A DNA stretch of 64,000 nucleotides, taken from assembly GCA_963580285.1 (NCBI GenBank), contig OY757010.1, positions 210,336,138 to 210,400,137 on the forward strand, given 5' to 3'. Under the pieces are notes generated by a model. That model was not told where the DNA came from. It searched no databases and saw only the letters and a program-made list of their open reading frames with translations. This document shows, in pieces, positions 63,923 to 64,000 of this stretch (the stretch's first letter is position 1; the number at the start of each line of letters is the position of its first letter). Made by a program: the position numbers and the translations under genes. The stretch is from Lucinisca nassula (lineage: Eukaryota; Mollusca; Bivalvia; Lucinida; Lucinidae).

Positions 63923-64000
63923 TCGAAAAAATATTTCTTATATTTACATTCTTTTTTCCTCACTTATAAGGCAAACTGTTAAAGCTGAAAAACATTTACA

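Overview
The window looks like animal nuclear DNA, most probably from a bivalve or similar marine lophotrochozoan. It is AT-rich, has one intact intron-free gene, and is otherwise packed with nested transposable elements: short interspersed elements (SINEs), hairpin-bearing miniature elements, Penelope-like retroelements (PLEs), LINE fragments and mariner/Tc1 relics. The bivalve call rests on remembered repeat styles (hairpin-ended repeats with internal tandem cores, tRNA-headed SINEs ending in GACGTTAAA) and was not checked by search.

Layout. 1-3 kb: PLE fragments and a SINE. 3-7 kb: about 330-bp tandem units ending in a nested hairpin. 7-8 kb: broken mariner. 8-10.3 kb: two tandem-core repeats. 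10.3-14.5 kb: a dead LINE, then a 63-bp minisatellite split by a PLE. 15-19 kb: palindromic miniature elements and another PLE. 19.3-20.9 kb (minus): a full-length class A G-protein-coupled receptor of 528 residues, the only convincing host gene. 21-25 kb: repeats and a SINE with a clean target-site duplication (TSD). 25.6-27.5 kb: a PLE copy split by a ~356-bp insert that carries a well-formed type I hammerhead ribozyme. 28-34 kb: hairpin elements, a 143-bp tandem-core element and a dead LINE. 35.2-36.8 kb: a three-level nest (miniature element, SINE, TTAA-flanked insert). 38.9-41.7 kb (minus): a 5'-truncated LINE with an open 706-codon frame, set in a palindromic miniature element with a 14-bp TSD. 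43-47 kb: a Tc1 relic, PLE mosaics and a relic of a second LINE type. 48-64 kb: a dense field of SINEs, palindromic elements, a second tandem-core element (54-56 kb) and a Tc1 relic.

How the parts relate. Apart from the receptor, this is a layered record of insertions. Related copies in the same window act as empty-site controls, so several insertion events can be read to the base. Three themes recur: an abundant SINE (here SINE-M, about 17 copies) with no obvious tRNA head but a tail shared with tRNA-headed SINEs; two subfamilies of a palindromic element (here MITE-I and MITE-II) built on one hairpin core that also turns up in unrelated repeats; and hairpin-ended elements whose interiors are 140-330-bp tandem units. 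Names such as SINE-M, SINE-T, MITE-I and MITE-II are labels made for this report.
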